Position numbers and translations under genes: made by a program
NCBI RefSeq assembly: GCF_018847975.1
Contig: NZ_CP072597.1
Coordinates: 744,001-808,000 of the forward strand
Length of the DNA stretch: 64,000 bases
Direction: 5' to 3'
Source of the DNA: Lysobacter sp. K5869
Lineage (GTDB): Bacteria > Pseudomonadota > Gammaproteobacteria > Xanthomonadales > Xanthomonadaceae
Part shown: one piece after another, positions 24,750 through 33,440 of the stretch
How the letters are laid out: every line of letters starts with the position of its first letter
How positions within the stretch are numbered: the stretch's first letter is position 1
The notes under the pieces: model-generated
Told to the model about the DNA's origin: nothing
The model's database searches: none
Seen by the model: the letters and a program-made list of their open reading frames with translations, nothing else

Positions 24750-26120
24750 TCAGTCCGCGCCCAGGGCCGCGAACGCCAAGCCCGACACCACGCCCAGCGA
24801 CGGATCGCCCGCGACCAGCTGCGCGTCCGGGAAGCAGCGCTGCGCCGCCTCGCGCACGTACGGCGCGCGCGACATGCCGCCGGTGAGGAACACCACCTGC
24901 GGCGGTTCGCCGATCTGCGCCGCGACTTCGCCGAGCAGTTCGGTCAGGAAGCCGAGGAAGCCCTCGGCCGCCGCCGACAGATCCGGCGCGACCACGTCCT
25001 GGGTCAGCCCGGTTTCGATGTAGTCGAGCACCGCGCGATTGCTCTCGCGCGAGCTCAGTTCGATCTTCGCCGCTTCCACCGCGCGGCTCAGGCGCGTGGT
25101 GTTGCCGGTGTCCTGCAACGCGATCAGGCGCGCGCCGAACGGCTCGGGCACTTCGCGATACGCGTCGCGGCGCTGGAAATCGCGCTGGCGGATCACGTCG
25201 TGCACGGTCGCCGCCTCGACGAAATGGTGCGCCGGCACGCGCGTGGCGCCCTTGCCGAACAGCGGCATGAAGCGCGACAGGCTCAGCGCCAGATCGACGT
25301 CGACGCCGCCGCGGGCGATGCCCCACGAGCCCAGCACTTGCGGCGGCTGCGCACCGCCGACTTCGGCCAGGGTGATGTCGCTGGTGCCGCCGCCGATGTC
25401 CACCACCAGCGCGCGGTGGCGCTGCGCGCTCTGGGCATGGTGACCGAGCGCCGCGGCCACGGGCTCTTCGAGAAAGTCGACTTCGTCGAACCCGGCGCCG
25501 AGCGCGGCTTCGCGCAGAATCTCCAAGGCTTGATCGCCGCCGGCCGCGCCCATCGAGCTGCGGAACTGCACCGGCCGCCCCAGCACCGCCGCGCGCACGT
25601 TGGCGCCGAACTGCTGGCTCGCGCTCAGGCGGATGTGTTCGAGGATGTAGCCGGCGATGCCGACGATGGTCTGGCGCACGTGCGGCGCCAGCTGATAGCC
25701 GAGCATCGACTTGGGCGACTGCACCAGATTGCCGAAACCCTCGGCCAGATACGCCTCGACCGCCTCCTCGCCGTACACCGCGTTCTGCAGCGACGCGGCC
25801 GAGGCGCGCGCTTCGCGCACCTGAGCCTCCAGCCACTGCCGGCGCACCGCGCGCACCGCGTCGCGGCGCAGCTCGGCCTCGCTGCGGCGAACCTGCCCGG
25901 CGTTGCGGTTCTGCTCGGCGCGCGCGCTGCGCACCAGCGAGTCGACCTCGGCCTCCATCGCGTCGTCGAGCTCGAACTTGTCCGGGTCGGGCACGGCCTC
26001 GGGGAAATACACCGTGGTGCGGAACTGGCGTTCCTCGCCGAAACGCACGGTGCGCACCTGACCGTCGATGACGGCGGCGGCGGCCGAGTAGCTGGTGCCG
26101 AAATCGATGCCGATCTTCAT
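24750..26120 (-). CDS. YegD-like Hsp70-family chaperone
   Basis: The 456-residue protein consists of the actin-like ATPase domain alone: MKIGIDFGTSYSAAAAV (phosphate 1), VDIGGGTSDITLAEV (phosphate 2), VFLTGGMSRAPYVREAA (adenosine), plus an inserted helical region (residues about 50-115, DAMEAEVDSLVRSARAEQ). It lacks the substrate-binding beta domain of DnaK, as does YegD. The cellular role of the family is poorly known. No co-chaperone lies beside it. Confidence 0.9.
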   Translation of the reverse strand: MKIGIDFGTSYSAAAAVIDGQVRTVRFGEERQFRTTVYFPEAVPDPDKFELDDAMEAEVDSLVRSARAEQNRNAGQVRRSEAELRRDAVRAVRRQWLEAQVREARASAASLQNAVYGEEAVEAYLAEGFGNLVQSPKSMLGYQLAPHVRQTIVGIAGYILEHIRLSASQQFGANVRAAVLGRPVQFRSSMGAAGGDQALEILREAALGAGFDEVDFLEEPVAAALGHHAQSAQRHRALVVDIGGGTSDITLAEVGGAQPPQVLGSWGIARGGVDVDLALSLSRFMPLFGKGATRVPAHHFVEAATVHDVIRQRDFQRRDAYREVPEPFGARLIALQDTGNTTRLSRAVEAAKIELSSRESNRAVLDYIETGLTQDVVAPDLSAAAEGFLGFLTELLGEVAAQIGEPPQVVFLTGGMSRAPYVREAAQRCFPDAQLVAGDPSLGVVSGLAFAALGAD

Positions 26121-26294
26121 GGGGAGCGGGGAAATTCGCGGCGCGCAAGAATACAGGGCGCCGGGGCAGCGTGAGTGAACCGATGGCGTCGCCGGATGCC
26201 GGCGGCGGCGGAGGGGCGCCGAAGCCCGGATTTCGCGGATCGCGGACCGCAGCGCCGGCGGCGCCGATGCCCTGCGAACAGAATCGGCAAACTA

Positions 26295-26792
26295 CTAGCG
26301 CGCCGCGCGCAGCCGTTCGCGCAGCGATTGCAGATCGGCGGGCGCCAGATCGCCCAGCGGCAGGGTCATGAACTGCGCGGGGGCGGTGAACAGCATCCAG
26401 TAGCCGGGCCGCTCCCACACCTCCTGAAACGCCGACCACGGCAGGCGTCCCGCGCCCAGCCCGGATTCGACCGCCAGGCCGTCCTCGCCGAAGCTAAACC
26501 GCGCCTGTGGCGTCGGCATCGCCCGCAGACGGCCGAGCGAATTGCGCGAATGCACCCACCAGGTCACGGCCAGGATCAGCGGCGGCAGCGCCACCGCGAC
26601 CGCCAGCACGCCGACCAGCCAGTCGCGTTCGCCGCGGGCGAGCAGAAACAGCAGATATGCCAGCAACGCGGCGGCGGCCAGCCACAAACCCTTCTGCTGC
26701 GCGATCACGCGCCGCCAGACGAAGGTCCGCACCGCGTCGCGCACCATCGCTTCGGTGAACACCGCTTGGTGCTCGATCTGCGTCCCGCTCAC
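26295..26792 (-). CDS. YcxB-like membrane protein
   Basis: The 165-residue protein starts at a GTG (26792) that follows GGGAG at good distance. Two transmembrane helices lie close together (LWLAAAALLAYLLFLLA and WLVGVLAVAVALPPLILAVTWWV). A soluble end follows with the YcxB-like C-terminal pattern (FSFGEDGLAVESGLGAGRLPWSAFQEVWERPGYWMLF, RERL). An ATG at 26849 would add 19 basic residues. The function of the family is unknown. It is divergent from mrfA. Confidence 0.78.
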   Translation of the reverse strand: MSGTQIEHQAVFTEAMVRDAVRTFVWRRVIAQQKGLWLAAAALLAYLLFLLARGERDWLVGVLAVAVALPPLILAVTWWVHSRNSLGRLRAMPTPQARFSFGEDGLAVESGLGAGRLPWSAFQEVWERPGYWMLFTAPAQFMTLPLGDLAPADLQSLRERLRAAR

Positions 26793-26914
26793 TGCGCGCT
26801 CCCGTTCGCAACGCCTTGGCGCGGACTGGAATCGCGCCGCGCTCGCCACGGGATCGTCTCACACGCTGAGACCCCAGTCGCGTACAACGAGACGACGCCC
26901 CGTCCGGCCCCGCC

Positions 26915-29389
26915 ATGTCCGCTCTCATCGACCCCGCGCACCACGATCTCGTCCCCGCCCACCCCAACGCGCGCAAGGCCGAGGGCGAGGACGCGCCGCT
27001 GCCGGCGCGCCACGGCGCCGCCCTGGCCCAGCGCCTGCAGCGGCGGTACCGCGACCGCATCACCGGGCATTTCACGATTCCCGGCCGCGAAGGCCGCTAC
27101 GCGCCGCTGCCGGAGGATTTGCCCGAACCGCTGAAAGCCGCGCTGCGCGCGCGCGGCATCGACCAGCTCTACAGCCATCAGGCCGAGGCGTGGCAGGCCG
27201 CGCAGGCCGGCGAGCACGTCGCCGTGGTCACGCCCACCGCCTCGGGCAAATCGCTGTGCTACACCCTGCCGGTGGTCAGCGCGGCGATGACCTCGGGCGC
27301 GAAGGCGCTGTATCTGTTTCCGACCAAGGCGCTGGCGCAGGATCAGGTGGCCGAGCTGCTGGAGCTCAACCGCGCCGGCGATCTCGGGGTCAAGGCCTTC
27401 ACCTTCGACGGCGACACGCCCGGCGACGCGCGCCAGGCGATCCGCTTGCACGGCGACATCGTCGTGTCCAACCCGGACATGCTGCATCAGGCGATCCTGC
27501 CGCACCACACCAAGTGGGCGCAGTTCTTCGAGAACCTGCGCTATGTGGTGATCGACGAAGTGCATACCTATCGCGGCGTGTTCGGCAGCCACGTCGCCGG
27601 CGTGCTGCGCCGGCTCAAGCGCATCTGCGCGTTCTACGGCGTGCGTCCGCAGTTCATCCTGTGCTCGGCCACCATCGGCAATCCGCAGGCGCACGCCGAG
27701 GCGCTGATCGAACAGCCGGTGCGCGCGATCCTCGACTCCGGCGCGCCGACCGGCGACAAGCACGTGCTGCTGTGGAACCCGCCGGTGATCAACGCCGACC
27801 TCGGCCTGCGCGCTTCGGCGCGTTCGCAGAGCAACCGCATCGCCCGCATCGCGATCAAGGCCGGGCTCAAGACCCTGGTGTTCGCGCAGACGCGGCTGAT
27901 GGTCGAGGTGCTGACCAAGTACCTCAAGGACGTGTTCGATTCCGATCCGCGCAAGCCCGCGCGCATCCGCGCCTACCGCGGCGGCTATCTGCCGAGCGAG
28001 CGGCGCGAGGCCGAGCGGGCGATGCGCGACGGCCGCATCGACGGCATCGTCGCGACCTCGGCGCTGGAACTCGGCGTGGACATCGGCAGCCTCGACGTGG
28101 TCGTGCTCAACGGCTATCCGGGTTCGGTCGCGGCGACGTGGCAGCGCTTCGGCCGCGCCGGGCGGCGCCGGCAGCCTTCGTTGGGGGTGATGGTCGCCAG
28201 CTCGCAGCCGCTGGACCAGTACGTGGTGCGGCATCCTGATTTCTTCGCCGATGCCACGCCCGAACACGCGCGCATCGCGCCGGACCAGCCGCTGATCCTG
28301 TTCGACCACATCCGCTGCGCCGCGTTCGAGCTGCCGTTCCAACAGGGCGAGCCGTTCGGCCCGGTCGATCCCGAAATGTTCCTGGAAGCCTTGGCCGAAA
28401 CCGGCGTGGTCCATCGCGAAGGCGAGCGCTGGGAGTGGATCGCCGACAGTTATCCGGCCAACGCGGTGAGCCTGCGCTCGGTCGCCGACGGCAATTTCGT
28501 CGTGGTCGACCGCAGCGACGGGCGCCAGACCATCATCGCCGAGGTCGATTACTCGGCCGCGGCGCTGACTTTGTACGAAGGCGCGATCCACATGATCCAG
28601 TCGGTGCCGTACCAAGTGGAGCGGCTGGATTGGGACGGCCGCAAGGCTTACGTCACCCGCACCCACGTCGATTACTACACCGACTCGATCGACTACACCA
28701 AGCTCAAGGTGCTCGAGCGCTTCGACGGCGGCGAGGCCGGGCGCGGCGACAGCCACCACGGCGAGGTGCACGTGGTGCGACGCGTGGCCGGCTACAAGAA
28801 GATCCGTTACTACACCCACGAGAGCATCGGCTACGGGCCGGTCAATCTGCCCGATCAGGAACTGCATACCACGGCGCTGTGGTGGCAGTTGCCGCAGGGC
28901 GTGCTGCTGTCGCGCTTCGCCTCGCGCCAGGACGCGCTCGACGGGTTTCTCGGCGCCGCGCACGCGCTGCACATCGTCGCCACGGTGGCGGTGATGGCCG
29001 ATGCGCGCGACTTGCAGAAGTCGGTCGGCAACGGCGACGGCGCGTGGTTCGCGACGCAGGACAAGGACGGGCGCGGGCAGATCCGCGCCGGCGACGGCGG
29101 CGGCGAAGGCAACGCCGCGATGGCGCTGGTCGGCGAAGTGCAGCAGTTCGTGCCGACCGTGTACCTGTACGACAACTTCCCCGGCGGCGTCGGGCTCAGC
29201 GAGCCTTTGTGGCAACGTCAGGCCGAGTTGGTGTTGCGCGCGCGCGAGTTGGTCGAAGGCTGCGATTGCCGCGCCGGCTGCCCGGCCTGCGTCGGCCCGG
29301 TGCTGGCCAGCGACGAGGAAGGCGACGGCGCCATGCCGCGCACGCTGGCGCTGAAGGTGCTGCGCCTGCTCGAGGACGCCGAGGCGTGA
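26915..29389 (+). CDS. mrfA: MrfA/YprA-type DEAD-box helicase with C-terminal DUF1998 zinc module
   Basis: The 824-residue helicase has YSHQAEAWQ (Q-like), Walker A PTASGKS (107-113), FPTKALAQDQ, VSNPDMLHQAILP, DEVH (214-217), SATIGNP, and the second RecA lobe with ATSALELGVDIGSLDVVVLNGYPGSVAATWQRFGRAGR. The DUF1998 part ends with Cys783, 785, 789 and 792 (CDCRAGCPACVGP), a metal site. In Bacillus, MrfA works with the exonuclease MrfB to remove mitomycin C lesions and cross-links independently of UvrABC. The partner gene follows with a GTGA overlap. Confidence 0.9.
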   Translation: MSALIDPAHHDLVPAHPNARKAEGEDAPLPARHGAALAQRLQRRYRDRITGHFTIPGREGRYAPLPEDLPEPLKAALRARGIDQLYSHQAEAWQAAQAGEHVAVVTPTASGKSLCYTLPVVSAAMTSGAKALYLFPTKALAQDQVAELLELNRAGDLGVKAFTFDGDTPGDARQAIRLHGDIVVSNPDMLHQAILPHHTKWAQFFENLRYVVIDEVHTYRGVFGSHVAGVLRRLKRICAFYGVRPQFILCSATIGNPQAHAEALIEQPVRAILDSGAPTGDKHVLLWNPPVINADLGLRASARSQSNRIARIAIKAGLKTLVFAQTRLMVEVLTKYLKDVFDSDPRKPARIRAYRGGYLPSERREAERAMRDGRIDGIVATSALELGVDIGSLDVVVLNGYPGSVAATWQRFGRAGRRRQPSLGVMVASSQPLDQYVVRHPDFFADATPEHARIAPDQPLILFDHIRCAAFELPFQQGEPFGPVDPEMFLEALAETGVVHREGERWEWIADSYPANAVSLRSVADGNFVVVDRSDGRQTIIAEVDYSAAALTLYEGAIHMIQSVPYQVERLDWDGRKAYVTRTHVDYYTDSIDYTKLKVLERFDGGEAGRGDSHHGEVHVVRRVAGYKKIRYYTHESIGYGPVNLPDQELHTTALWWQLPQGVLLSRFASRQDALDGFLGAAHALHIVATVAVMADARDLQKSVGNGDGAWFATQDKDGRGQIRAGDGGGEGNAAMALVGEVQQFVPTVYLYDNFPGGVGLSEPLWQRQAELVLRARELVEGCDCRAGCPACVGPVLASDEEGDGAMPRTLALKVLRLLEDAEA

Positions 29390-30525
29390 GCTTGAATCTG
29401 GCCAAGCTGCGCGCGCTGCAGAAGCAGGCGGGGCGCAGCGAACCGGCGGCGGCGCGCGATGCGGCGCCGGTGGCGTTGCCGATCGCGCACGACGAACTGG
29501 CCGATGCGGTGAGAGCGGCCGCGCCGGCGGCCGCCGCAGCGCCGCCCGCGCGCGGCGACAACGCGGCGGCGAACGCACGCAGCAGCGCCGACGCGATCTT
29601 CGGCCCTGAGGGCCTCGCGTCGTCGCCGAGCCGCCCGCAGCGCACCGACCTCGACGCGTTGCGCCGCATGATCGCCTTGCGCGAGCGCAAGCCCGCGCCC
29701 GCCGCGAACGCACCGCGCGCAGCGGACGCGCTCGCGCGCAACGACGCGACCCGCCCGCGCCTGCCCGAACGCGCGACCGGCGCCGAGCCCGCGCGCAGCG
29801 TCCGCGCCCTGCCCGTCGACCGCTCCCTGCCCGGCGAAGAGATCGCCCCCGGCCTGCACCTGATCCAGGCCCACCTGCCGCTGCCCGGCCCGCGCGAGGC
29901 GCTGTCGCTGGCCTTCGCCAAGCGCTGGGACGAACAGGTCGATCCGCGCAGCTTGCTGTTCTTCGACACCGAAACCACGGGGCTCGCCGGCGGCACCGGC
30001 ACCCGCGCCTTCATGATCGGCGCGGCCGATTGGCACGACGACCCCGTGCACGGCGACGGCCTGCGCATCCGCCAGCTGATGATCTCCACGCTCTCGGCCG
30101 AAAGCGCGATGCTGCGCGAATTCGCGCGCTGGCTGCGCGCGGACACGGTGCTGTCGAGCTACAACGGCCGCTGTTACGACGCGCCGCTGCTCAACACCCG
30201 CTACCGCTTGGCGCGCATCGCCAATCCGCTGGCCGGGCTCGATCATGTCGACCTGCTGTTTCCGACGCGCCGGCTGTACCGCGGCGTGTGGGAAAACTGC
30301 AAGCTCGCGACGATGGAACGCGAACTGTTGCGGATCGTGCGCGAGGACGACCTGCCCGGTTCGCAGGCACCGGCGGCGTGGCTGCACTTCCTGCGCGGCG
30401 GCGCCTCGGCGCTGCTGCGGCGCGTGGCGGCGCACAACCATCAGGACGTGGTCACGCTCGCGCAACTGATGCTGCGGCTGGTGCAGGCGCAAGCGCAGGC
30501 CGATGCGGAGGCGATGCAAGATTGA
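29386..30525 (+). CDS. mrfB: MrfB/YprB-type DEDDh exonuclease
   Basis: The 379-residue protein starts at a GTG overlapping the mrfA stop. Residues 1-150 are Ala-rich and disordered-looking. The RNase H-fold exonuclease domain (about 150-365) has LLFFDTETTGLAGGTGTR (Asp194, Glu196), SYNGRCYDAPLLNTRY (Asp265) and AHNHQDVVTLAQL (His352, Asp354), a DEDDh set. In Bacillus MrfB a TPR region follows the exonuclease; here the protein ends about 20 residues after the domain, so that region is missing. The tight pairing with mrfA supports a joint role in DNA lesion repair. Confidence 0.87.
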   Translation: MSLNLAKLRALQKQAGRSEPAAARDAAPVALPIAHDELADAVRAAAPAAAAAPPARGDNAAANARSSADAIFGPEGLASSPSRPQRTDLDALRRMIALRERKPAPAANAPRAADALARNDATRPRLPERATGAEPARSVRALPVDRSLPGEEIAPGLHLIQAHLPLPGPREALSLAFAKRWDEQVDPRSLLFFDTETTGLAGGTGTRAFMIGAADWHDDPVHGDGLRIRQLMISTLSAESAMLREFARWLRADTVLSSYNGRCYDAPLLNTRYRLARIANPLAGLDHVDLLFPTRRLYRGVWENCKLATMERELLRIVREDDLPGSQAPAAWLHFLRGGASALLRRVAAHNHQDVVTLAQLMLRLVQAQAQADAEAMQD

Positions 30526-30850
30526 GCGCGCGGCGCGTTCGTGGCGAAAGCGAACGGCGCATCGGTCCGAAGCGGTCTCGCTCCGCAGGTGCCGATTCCG
30601 ATACGAACGAACCGCGCACCCGCCGCCGCGTCGCTGACCGCGGCTTGAACGCGCGCAACGAAGCTTGCATCGCGCTCGTATAGACTCGCCCTGCCTCGCG
30701 GGAACGGCTCGGTCGCGAGGAACCGCGCGCCGCGCCAGACATGGCCTTCGCGCCGCGCCGTTCCCCGCAACGCCGGCCTTCATGCGCCGAACACGCCGCC
30801 GGGCCCAGGCTCGCGGCACTCCCGTCCATGCCTCACGCAGGAGCCACGCC
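30526..30850. other. 325-base intergenic region between mrfB and the first I78 gene
   Basis: No open frame here has recognisable features. The stretch is GC-rich and shows no REP core and no hairpin with a T-run. It presumably contains the promoter of the I78 lipoprotein gene; GCAGGAGCC at about 30837 is a plausible ribosome-binding site. Confidence 0.4.
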
Positions 30851-31153
30851 ATGTCCTCCCCGATCTCTCTCCGCCTCGCCCTGCCGGTCGCCGCGCTCGG
30901 CCTGATGCTGTCGGCTTGCGCCACCCCGATCCCGCCGACCAACGTCGGCCAGACCTGCAACGCCGAAGCCGCGCGCTGGGCCATCGGCCGCGCGCCCGAC
31001 GCCGCCACGGTCGAGCGCATCCGCACCGAAACCCACAGCCGCGATTCGCGCGTGCTGACCCCGGGTTCGGCCGCGACCATGGATTACCGCCAAGACCGCA
31101 TCAACATCGACGTCAACGACCGCGGCGCGATCACCGGCCTGCGCTGCGGCTGA
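30851..31153 (+). CDS. I78-family peptidase inhibitor lipoprotein, copy 1
   Basis: The 100-residue protein has a lipoprotein signal (LPVAALGLMLSAC, Cys23). The I78 pattern follows: CNAEAARWAIGRAPDAATVERIRTET, RVLTPGSAATMDYRQDRINIDV and the terminal LRCG, where two Cys can form the conserved disulphide. Family members inhibit serine peptidases (prototype: Aspergillus elastase inhibitor), and bacterial copies may guard against self-made or foreign proteases. A second, longer I78 gene lies downstream past two large hairpins. The start follows GCAGGAG. Confidence 0.87.
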   Translation: MSSPISLRLALPVAALGLMLSACATPIPPTNVGQTCNAEAARWAIGRAPDAATVERIRTETHSRDSRVLTPGSAATMDYRQDRINIDVNDRGAITGLRCG

Positions 31154-31186
31154 TAACGCATCCAGGCTCGCCGCGAGCCTCCGGCA

Positions 31187-31254
31187 GGAAGGCCTCAGGG
31201 CCCGATGCGTTTCGTGTCGCTCTAATCGAAACGCATCGGGCCCTGAGGCCTTCC
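31187..31254. repeat. 68-base hairpin element, copy 1
   Basis: Two perfect 28-base arms (31187-31214 and 31227-31254; outer end GGAAGGCCTCAGGG, inner end GCGTTTCG) flank the 12-base loop TGTCGCTCTAAT. It is a homologue of the element at 31333-31400 in reverse orientation. A smaller hairpin (AGGCTCG CCG CGAGCCT, 31164-31180) precedes it. It could end the first I78 transcript, although no T-run follows. Confidence 0.8.
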
Positions 31255-31332
31255 CGCGGCGATCTATCTATCTCGACCGCCCATCTCAGCCTTAGAAACC
31301 GCGTACTCGCCCGATAGCGCGAGTGCGCGGAG

Positions 31333-31400
31333 GGAGGGCCTTGGGACCCGAGGCGTTTCGATTAGAGCGACACGAAACGCCTCGGGTCCCAAGGCCCTCC
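31333..31400. repeat. 68-base hairpin element, copy 2 (inverted)
   Basis: Two perfect 28-base arms (31333-31360 and 31373-31400; outer end GGAGGGCCTTGGGA, inner end GCGTTTCG) flank the loop ATTAGAGCGACA, which is the exact reverse complement of the loop in copy 1. The arms differ from copy 1 at five positions, and each change is matched in the other arm. The pair therefore shows compensatory change, which indicates that the folded form matters. Confidence 0.8.
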
Positions 31401-31533
31401 TGCGCGATTGCCTCGCACTGTGCGCACAGTCGCGGATCGGCTATCGCGGCCTGGGGCGTTAATCCGCGACACAGCCGTCCCGGCGCAGGCTCGGCCGATC
31501 GCGCGCGCCGCGCGCATCGCGAAGGAGTCCGTC

Positions 31534-31941
31534 ATGTCCGCACCGACCGTCGCCGCCCGTCGCTTCCTGCCCGCCCTGTGCCTGGCCGGCGCCTTGCCGC
31601 TGGCGATGAGCGCCTGCGCAAGCTCGCGCCCGGCCGCCGAAATGGCTAGTTCGGCCGAACAAGCCAGCGCCGCCGGCCAAACCGTCGCCGAACCCGCGGC
31701 GCCCGCGCAACCCGCACCGCTGCCGCCACGGCCGAGCTGCAACGCCGACGCCGCCAAGGCCGCCGGCCTGATCGGCAAGACCGCCGACGCCGCCACCGTC
31801 GAACGCGCCCGCGCCGCCGCCGGCGGCCACACGGTGCGCGTGCTCAAGCCGGGGCAGATGATCACCAAGGAATACCTGGACGGGCGCGTCAACGTGCATG
31901 TGGACGAACGCAACGCCATCGTCGAGATCGGTTGCGGCTGA
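31534..31941 (+). CDS. I78-family peptidase inhibitor lipoprotein, copy 2
   Basis: The 135-residue protein has a lipoprotein signal (LCLAGALPLAMSAC, Cys28), an Ala/Pro-rich linker (about 30-67) and an I78 domain: CNADAAKAAGLIGKTADAATVERARAAAGG, HTVRVLKPGQMITKEYLDGRVNVHVDE and IVEIGCG. Compared with copy 1 the linker is longer and the domain has diverged, so the two may target different peptidases. The start is preceded by a strong GAAGGAG. Confidence 0.88.
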   Translation: MSAPTVAARRFLPALCLAGALPLAMSACASSRPAAEMASSAEQASAAGQTVAEPAAPAQPAPLPPRPSCNADAAKAAGLIGKTADAATVERARAAAGGHTVRVLKPGQMITKEYLDGRVNVHVDERNAIVEIGCG

Positions 31942-31958
31942 CGACCGGACTCGACACC

Positions 31959-32402
31959 TCAGACGCGGCGCCGCGCGCGCAGTTCCGCGAGCGCGACGCG
32001 AACCTCGTTCTCGGAATGCCCGCGCCGGATCAGGAACTCCACCGCGCCGCTCAGCCGTCGCGGACGTTCGCCCGGGCCGTCCCAGCCCATCGCGTAGCCG
32101 CAGCCGAAACGCCACAACAACTCGACCTTGAGCCATTGCCGGCGGTCGCGCCGGGCCGGCGCCTTGAAGTCGTGGCCCAGCGCTTGCAACGTCTCGCCGC
32201 ACTGCGGGCAGGCCGCGTCCTCACGTTTGCCCGAACGATGCTCGAACCGACCCAACGATGCGCTCCACACCCGCGCGCTCGCGCCTTCGGAGCCGCGCAA
32301 ACGGTATTGCTTGCGGCAGGCGAAACAAACGAAGTGGTCTTTGTGCAATCCGATCAGATCGACTCGCCGGATCACCGTGCGAGGCGGACGCGTTCCTTTC
32401 AT
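31959..32402 (-). CDS. Zinc-ribbon-like protein of unknown function
   Basis: I do not recognise a named family. The 147-residue cytoplasmic protein has two Cys pairs, VCFACRKQYR and AACPQCGETLQALGHDFKAP, which can form one zinc ribbon, followed by a helical part rich in Trp and Arg (QWLKVELLWRFGCGYAMGWDGPGERPRRL) and a C-terminal helix (SENEVRVALAELRARRRV). No signal or membrane segment. Its 3' end meets the convergent I78 gene 17 bases away. A nucleic-acid-binding role is possible but not shown. Confidence 0.72.
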   Translation of the reverse strand: MKGTRPPRTVIRRVDLIGLHKDHFVCFACRKQYRLRGSEGASARVWSASLGRFEHRSGKREDAACPQCGETLQALGHDFKAPARRDRRQWLKVELLWRFGCGYAMGWDGPGERPRRLSGAVEFLIRRGHSENEVRVALAELRARRRV

Positions 32403-32510
32403 CGCTCGAGTTTCCTTATAGCGACGGCCGCGGGCGCCGCCCGCCCGCGCCGCTCATGCGCCGTCGAGGCCGGCTAGCCTACACTGCCGGCTCTTTCCGA
32501 GGAGTTCGCC

Positions 32511-32960
32511 ATGCGCCGCAATCTTTGGCCGATCGCCGTCGTCGCGCTGATCGGCCTGTGGGCCTGGAACCAGTTCGGCCATCGCCCCCCGGCGACCGCC
32601 TCGGGCCCGGTCGCCGTCGCCGACGGCTCGCGCGCGCCGCGCAACCAGGGTGCGCGCGACGACGCGGCCTATCCCGCGTTCTTGCCGGGCGAAGCCCGCG
32701 ACGTGCTGCGCCGCATCGCCGCCGGCGGTCCGTTCGAGCATCGCCAGGACGGCAGCGTCTTCCAGAACCGCGAGCGCCGCCTGCCGTCGCAACCGCGCGG
32801 TTACTACCGCGAGTACACGGTGGAGACGCCGGGCTCCGGCGATCGCGGCGCGCGCCGCATCGTCACCGGCGGCGATCCGCCGTCGGAGTACTACTACAGC
32901 GACGACCACTACCGCAGCTTCCGCCGTTTCGACCCGCCCGCCCAAGGAGCCGCGCGATGA
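32511..32960 (+). CDS. Barnase-family secreted ribonuclease
   Basis: The 149-residue protein has one hydrophobic N-terminal segment (WPIAVVALIGLWAW) that serves as signal or anchor. The guanyl-specific RNase domain (about 60-140) shows FQNRERRLPSQPRGYYREYTV, RGARRIVTGG and YYYSDDHYRSFRRF. By comparison with barnase the catalytic residues are Glu101 (general base), Arg116 and His133 (general acid). All are present, so the enzyme should be active. The barstar gene follows with an ATGA overlap and would protect the cytoplasm during synthesis. Confidence 0.9.
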   Translation: MRRNLWPIAVVALIGLWAWNQFGHRPPATASGPVAVADGSRAPRNQGARDDAAYPAFLPGEARDVLRRIAAGGPFEHRQDGSVFQNRERRLPSQPRGYYREYTVETPGSGDRGARRIVTGGDPPSEYYYSDDHYRSFRRFDPPAQGAAR

Positions 32961-33394
32961 GCGCCATCGACCCGCGCGCACTGCTCGCCGATCCGGCCCA
33001 GGCCGGCGCCTACTTCATCGACGCGCGCGACAGCCAGGCCCTGGCCGACGCCGCCGCCGAACTCGAATTCGCGCTGGCGCGGGTGGACTTCGCCGGCTGC
33101 CGCGACAAGGACGACGCGCTCGCCCGCATCGCCGCCGGCCTGCGTTTTCCCGACTGGTTCGGCGGCAATTGGGATGCGCTCGACGACAGCGTCAACGACT
33201 TGTCGTGGTGGCCCGCGCCGGGCTATCTGCTGCTGATCGAGCGCGCCGGCGCGTGGCAGGCGGCGAACGCCGACGACGCCGCGACCCTGGTCGAAATCCT
33301 CGGCGAGGCGGCGCGCGATTGGGCCAAGACGCGGGTGCCGTTCTGGGCGCTGTTGCCGCTGCCGGAGGCGGAGCTGGCGCAGATGGCGCCGTAG
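32957..33394 (+). CDS. Barstar-family RNase inhibitor
   Basis: The 145-residue protein starts at an ATG that overlaps the RNase stop. The barstar signature GLRFPDWFGGNWDALDDSVNDLSWWP is complete; Asp in NWDALDD matches the acidic patch that plugs the barnase active site. Residues 1-30 form an extra N-terminal part (IDPRALLADPAQAGAYFID). No signal peptide. Overlap and order indicate coupled synthesis of toxin and inhibitor. It is followed by dispersed repeats. Confidence 0.9.
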   Translation: MSAIDPRALLADPAQAGAYFIDARDSQALADAAAELEFALARVDFAGCRDKDDALARIAAGLRFPDWFGGNWDALDDSVNDLSWWPAPGYLLLIERAGAWQAANADDAATLVEILGEAARDWAKTRVPFWALLPLPEAELAQMAP

Positions 33395-33440
33395 TCGCGC
33401 GACGGGCGGCACGCGGATTGCGCCGCGCCGCTGTCGAGTA

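Noticed and set aside
26789..29713. Long open frame antisense to mrfA
   Set aside because: No recognisable domains; explained by codon bias of the sense gene.
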